Positions 55,722-57,300 of a DNA stretch of 57,300 bases are shown here, one piece after another. Each line of letters begins with the position of its first letter. The first letter of the stretch is position 1. Under the pieces are notes generated by a model. That model ran no database searches. It had not been told where the DNA came from and saw only the letters and a list, made by a program, of their open reading frames with translations. Source of the DNA: Planifilum fulgidum (GTDB lineage: Bacteria; Bacillota; Bacilli; Thermoactinomycetales; DSM-44946); the NCBI RefSeq assembly GCF_900113175.1, contig NZ_FOOK01000022.1, positions 1 through 57,300 on the forward strand. The letters run 5' to 3'. The translations under genes and the position numbers were made by a program.

Positions 55722-56354
55722 GTGGGACGAATTGCCCGAGCCCTTTATGATGAGCGGAAATTGATCGGCGGCGCGGCACTGATCCTCATTGCCGGCATGT
55801 TGATCGGGTATTTTAATGCGGAGGAGATCGACCAAGCCTTTCGCCAGTCGGGCATGTACGGCGCTCTGGAACAGATGGTCAGGCGCATTCACGCCAATCC
55901 GGATTTTTTGACCGCCTTTGGCCTCATCTTTTTCAATAATGTGAGGGCGGCCGTCACGACCATCGGTTTGGGAATTTTCCTGGGCGTGTACCCGGTTTTG
56001 ATGCTGATGGCCAACGGGATGATGCTGGGAGTGATTCTGCACCAGTCGGCGGTGGAGGCGGGGGTTCACCCGCTGGTTCTTTTCGTCACGAAGGTGCTGC
56101 CCCACGGAATCCTGGAACTGCCCGCCATCATCATCGCCGCGGCCTACGGCATGCGCCTGGGAATCACCTTTGTCCGCTGGCTGCTCAGTTGGTTCGTTCC
56201 CGGAGGGCGGGCGGCCGGAACCAGGGAATGGCGGAGGCTGTTTGACAGGATCCCGGCGGCGGCCGCCTTGGTGATGGTTTTGCTTCTGGCGGCGGCGGCG
56301 ATCGAAGCCGGTTTGATCATCGCCTTTGGATCCCGGGGAGGAGTGATCGGATGA
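55722..56354 (+). CDS. SpoIIM family membrane protein
   Basis: 210 residues with about five hydrophobic segments (LIGGAALILIAGMLIGYF first). The family core FGLIFFNNVRAAVTTIGLGIFLGVYPVLMLMANGMMLGVIL and LPHGILELPAIIIAAAYGMRLG is typical of stage II sporulation protein M/DUF95 proteins (B. subtilis SpoIIM 214). SpoIIM joins SpoIID and SpoIIP in engulfment. Whether this is that SpoIIM or a paralogue cannot be told; the sigma-G-like promoter would be late for engulfment. GTG 55722 follows GGGGAGGA; an earlier in-frame start at 55638 lies within the promoter. Confidence 0.85.
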   Translation: MGRIARALYDERKLIGGAALILIAGMLIGYFNAEEIDQAFRQSGMYGALEQMVRRIHANPDFLTAFGLIFFNNVRAAVTTIGLGIFLGVYPVLMLMANGMMLGVILHQSAVEAGVHPLVLFVTKVLPHGILELPAIIIAAAYGMRLGITFVRWLLSWFVPGGRAAGTREWRRLFDRIPAAAALVMVLLLAAAAIEAGLIIAFGSRGGVIG

Positions 56355-56767
56355 TGAAAGTGGACGTCATTTGGAAGGGAAACATGGCCTTTCAGGCGGA
56401 TGCGCCCTCCGGACACCGGGTGATGATGGATGCCCAACCGAAGGCCGGGGGAGAGAACCGCGGCCCCAGTCCGATGGAGACGCTGCTCGCTGCCGCGGGG
56501 GCCTGTTCCGGCATCGACATCGTGATGATTTTGGAGAGGATGCGCCTTCGCGTCGACGCCTTTTCGATGGAGGTGTCCGGGGAACGGGCGGAGGATCATC
56601 CCCGCCGGTTCACCCGGGTTCACGTCCATTACCGGTTGGAGGGGGATCTGCCGCCGGAGAAGGTGCGGCGCGCGGTGGAGCTTTCCCGCGACAAGTACTG
56701 TTCGGTCCTCCGCTCCCTGAACGCCGAGGTGACAACCAGCTTCTCGATCAACGGGGTGGAATATTGA
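56351..56767 (+). CDS. OsmC/Ohr family protein
   Basis: 138 residues. An OsmC-like fold with the two redox cysteines of peroxidatic members: C52 in LLAAAGACSGIDIV and C117 in LSRDKYCSVLRSL. PSPMETLLAAAG is the usual helix motif. It probably reduces organic or fatty-acid hydroperoxides; the YhfA-like subgroup is possible. ATG 56351 overlaps the SpoIIM-like stop and follows GGAGGAG, so the two genes are co-translated and may share the sporulation promoter. Confidence 0.9.
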   Translation: MMKVDVIWKGNMAFQADAPSGHRVMMDAQPKAGGENRGPSPMETLLAAAGACSGIDIVMILERMRLRVDAFSMEVSGERAEDHPRRFTRVHVHYRLEGDLPPEKVRRAVELSRDKYCSVLRSLNAEVTTSFSINGVEY

Positions 56768-56805
56768 TAGACTTTTTGTCGCGGAGATTTCCATTTATTA
56801 CAGGG

Positions 56806-56834
56806 TTGACATTTGGACAAAACCCCAATATACT
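56806..56834 (+). promoter_or_regulatory. rRNA promoter P1
   Basis: A perfect TTGACA (56806-56811), 17-nt spacer and TATACT (56829-56834), 199 nt before the predicted 16S 5' end. Confidence 0.85.
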
Positions 56835-56843
56835 AGGCAATGT

Positions 56844-56853
56844 CGCTCCTTGA
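56844..56853 (+). repeat. Direct repeat CGCTCCTTGA, copy 1
   Basis: CGCTCCTTGA just after the P1 start site; the same 10 bases recur at 56974-56983 inside boxA. It is boxA-like in its first half only (TGATGAG instead of TGAAAAC). Confidence 0.55.
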
Positions 56854-56903
56854 TGAGGGGCGGCTCAAAATGAAATTCGACGCCGCACTCCAGAAAAATC
56901 TTG

Positions 56904-56932
56904 TTGACTTCCGCGGAACGGTATGATAAAAT
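56904..56932 (+). promoter_or_regulatory. rRNA promoter P2
   Basis: TTGACT (56904-56909), 17-nt spacer and TAAAAT (56927-56932) with TG at 56924-56925. It lies 98 nt after P1. Tandem promoters are usual for Bacillus rrn operons. Confidence 0.85.
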
Positions 56933-56941
56933 ATAAACCGT

Positions 56942-56988
56942 CGCCGCGAGGTGCGGCGAAGAAAAAATGAAGGCGCTCCTTGAAAACT
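56942..56988 (+). promoter_or_regulatory. boxB-boxA antitermination site
   Basis: boxB hairpin: CGCCGC (56942-56947) pairs with GCGGCG (56953-56958). boxA: GCTCCTTGAAAACT (56975-56988), close to the Bacillus rrn boxA. NusB-S10 and NusA/NusG would load here to prevent premature termination. Confidence 0.8.
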
Positions 56989-57032
56989 GAAGAGCGAAAA
57001 GGACCCGTGGTTCCTTTGAGTCATATCAAACT

Positions 57033-57300
<268 letters not shown>

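Overview
The window is a GC-rich (roughly 60%), gene-dense chromosomal segment of an endospore-forming Bacillota. Gene order follows the Bacillus subtilis stretch from just after disA to the rRNA operon next to pdaB. The sporulation genes sigH, cwlD, gerD, kbaA and pdaB, the many GTG and TTG starts and the 5' end of the 16S rRNA all fit a thermophilic member of the Bacillales, most likely Thermoactinomycetaceae. The family assignment is inference from gene order, composition and recalled 16S patterns; no search was run.

Layout. 1-330: tandem terminators of an upstream operon and two promoters for carD. 331-3344: carD, yacL (PIN/TRAM), ispD, ispF. 3345-4092: a gap where gltX normally lies, then a cysteine T-box. 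4093-7915: cysE, cysS, mrnC, rlmB, yacP as one tightly coupled operon. 7999-8658: sigH, followed by a 550-nt intergenic region with an AT-rich palindrome and two terminators. 9209-13650: rpmG, secE, nusG, rplK, rplA, L10 leader, rplJ, rplL, ybxB. 13904-26133: rpoB, rpoC, rplGB, rpsL, rpsG, fusA, tuf. 26548-28161: an orphan OppA-type lipoprotein. 28866-44047: the S10, spc and alpha ribosomal clusters (rpsJ to rplQ, with secY, adk, map, a KOW protein, infA and rpoA). 44162-48656: ecfA1, ecfA2, ecfT, truA, rplM, rpsI. 48914-56767: an accessory and sporulation block with ybjQ, a DUF2521 gene, cwlD, salA/mrp, an unusual ImmA/IrrE-like zinc-ribbon protein, gerD, kbaA, pdaB, a SpoIIM-like protein and an OsmC-like protein. 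56806-57300: rRNA promoters P1 and P2, boxB/boxA, and the start of 16S rRNA.

How the genes work together. Most of the window builds the translation and transcription machinery: about 31 ribosomal proteins, RNA polymerase alpha, beta and beta', NusG, EF-G, EF-Tu, IF-1, SecY/E, Map, and rRNA and tRNA modification enzymes. Control is visible as a Cys T-box, an L10 leader with terminator, a promoter-terminator-promoter array before rpsJ, and a recurring promoter form (TTGACA, 17 nt, TAAnnT). The 3' block serves spore cortex formation and germination.

I found no defence island, CRISPR array, insertion sequence or prophage. The least ordinary items are the ImmA/IrrE-like protein whose HExxH motif reads RELGH and which ends in zinc ribbons; the near-symmetric divergent sporulation promoters between pdaB and the SpoIIM-like gene; the overlapping promoter and terminator before rpsJ; and the palindrome with terminators after sigH.
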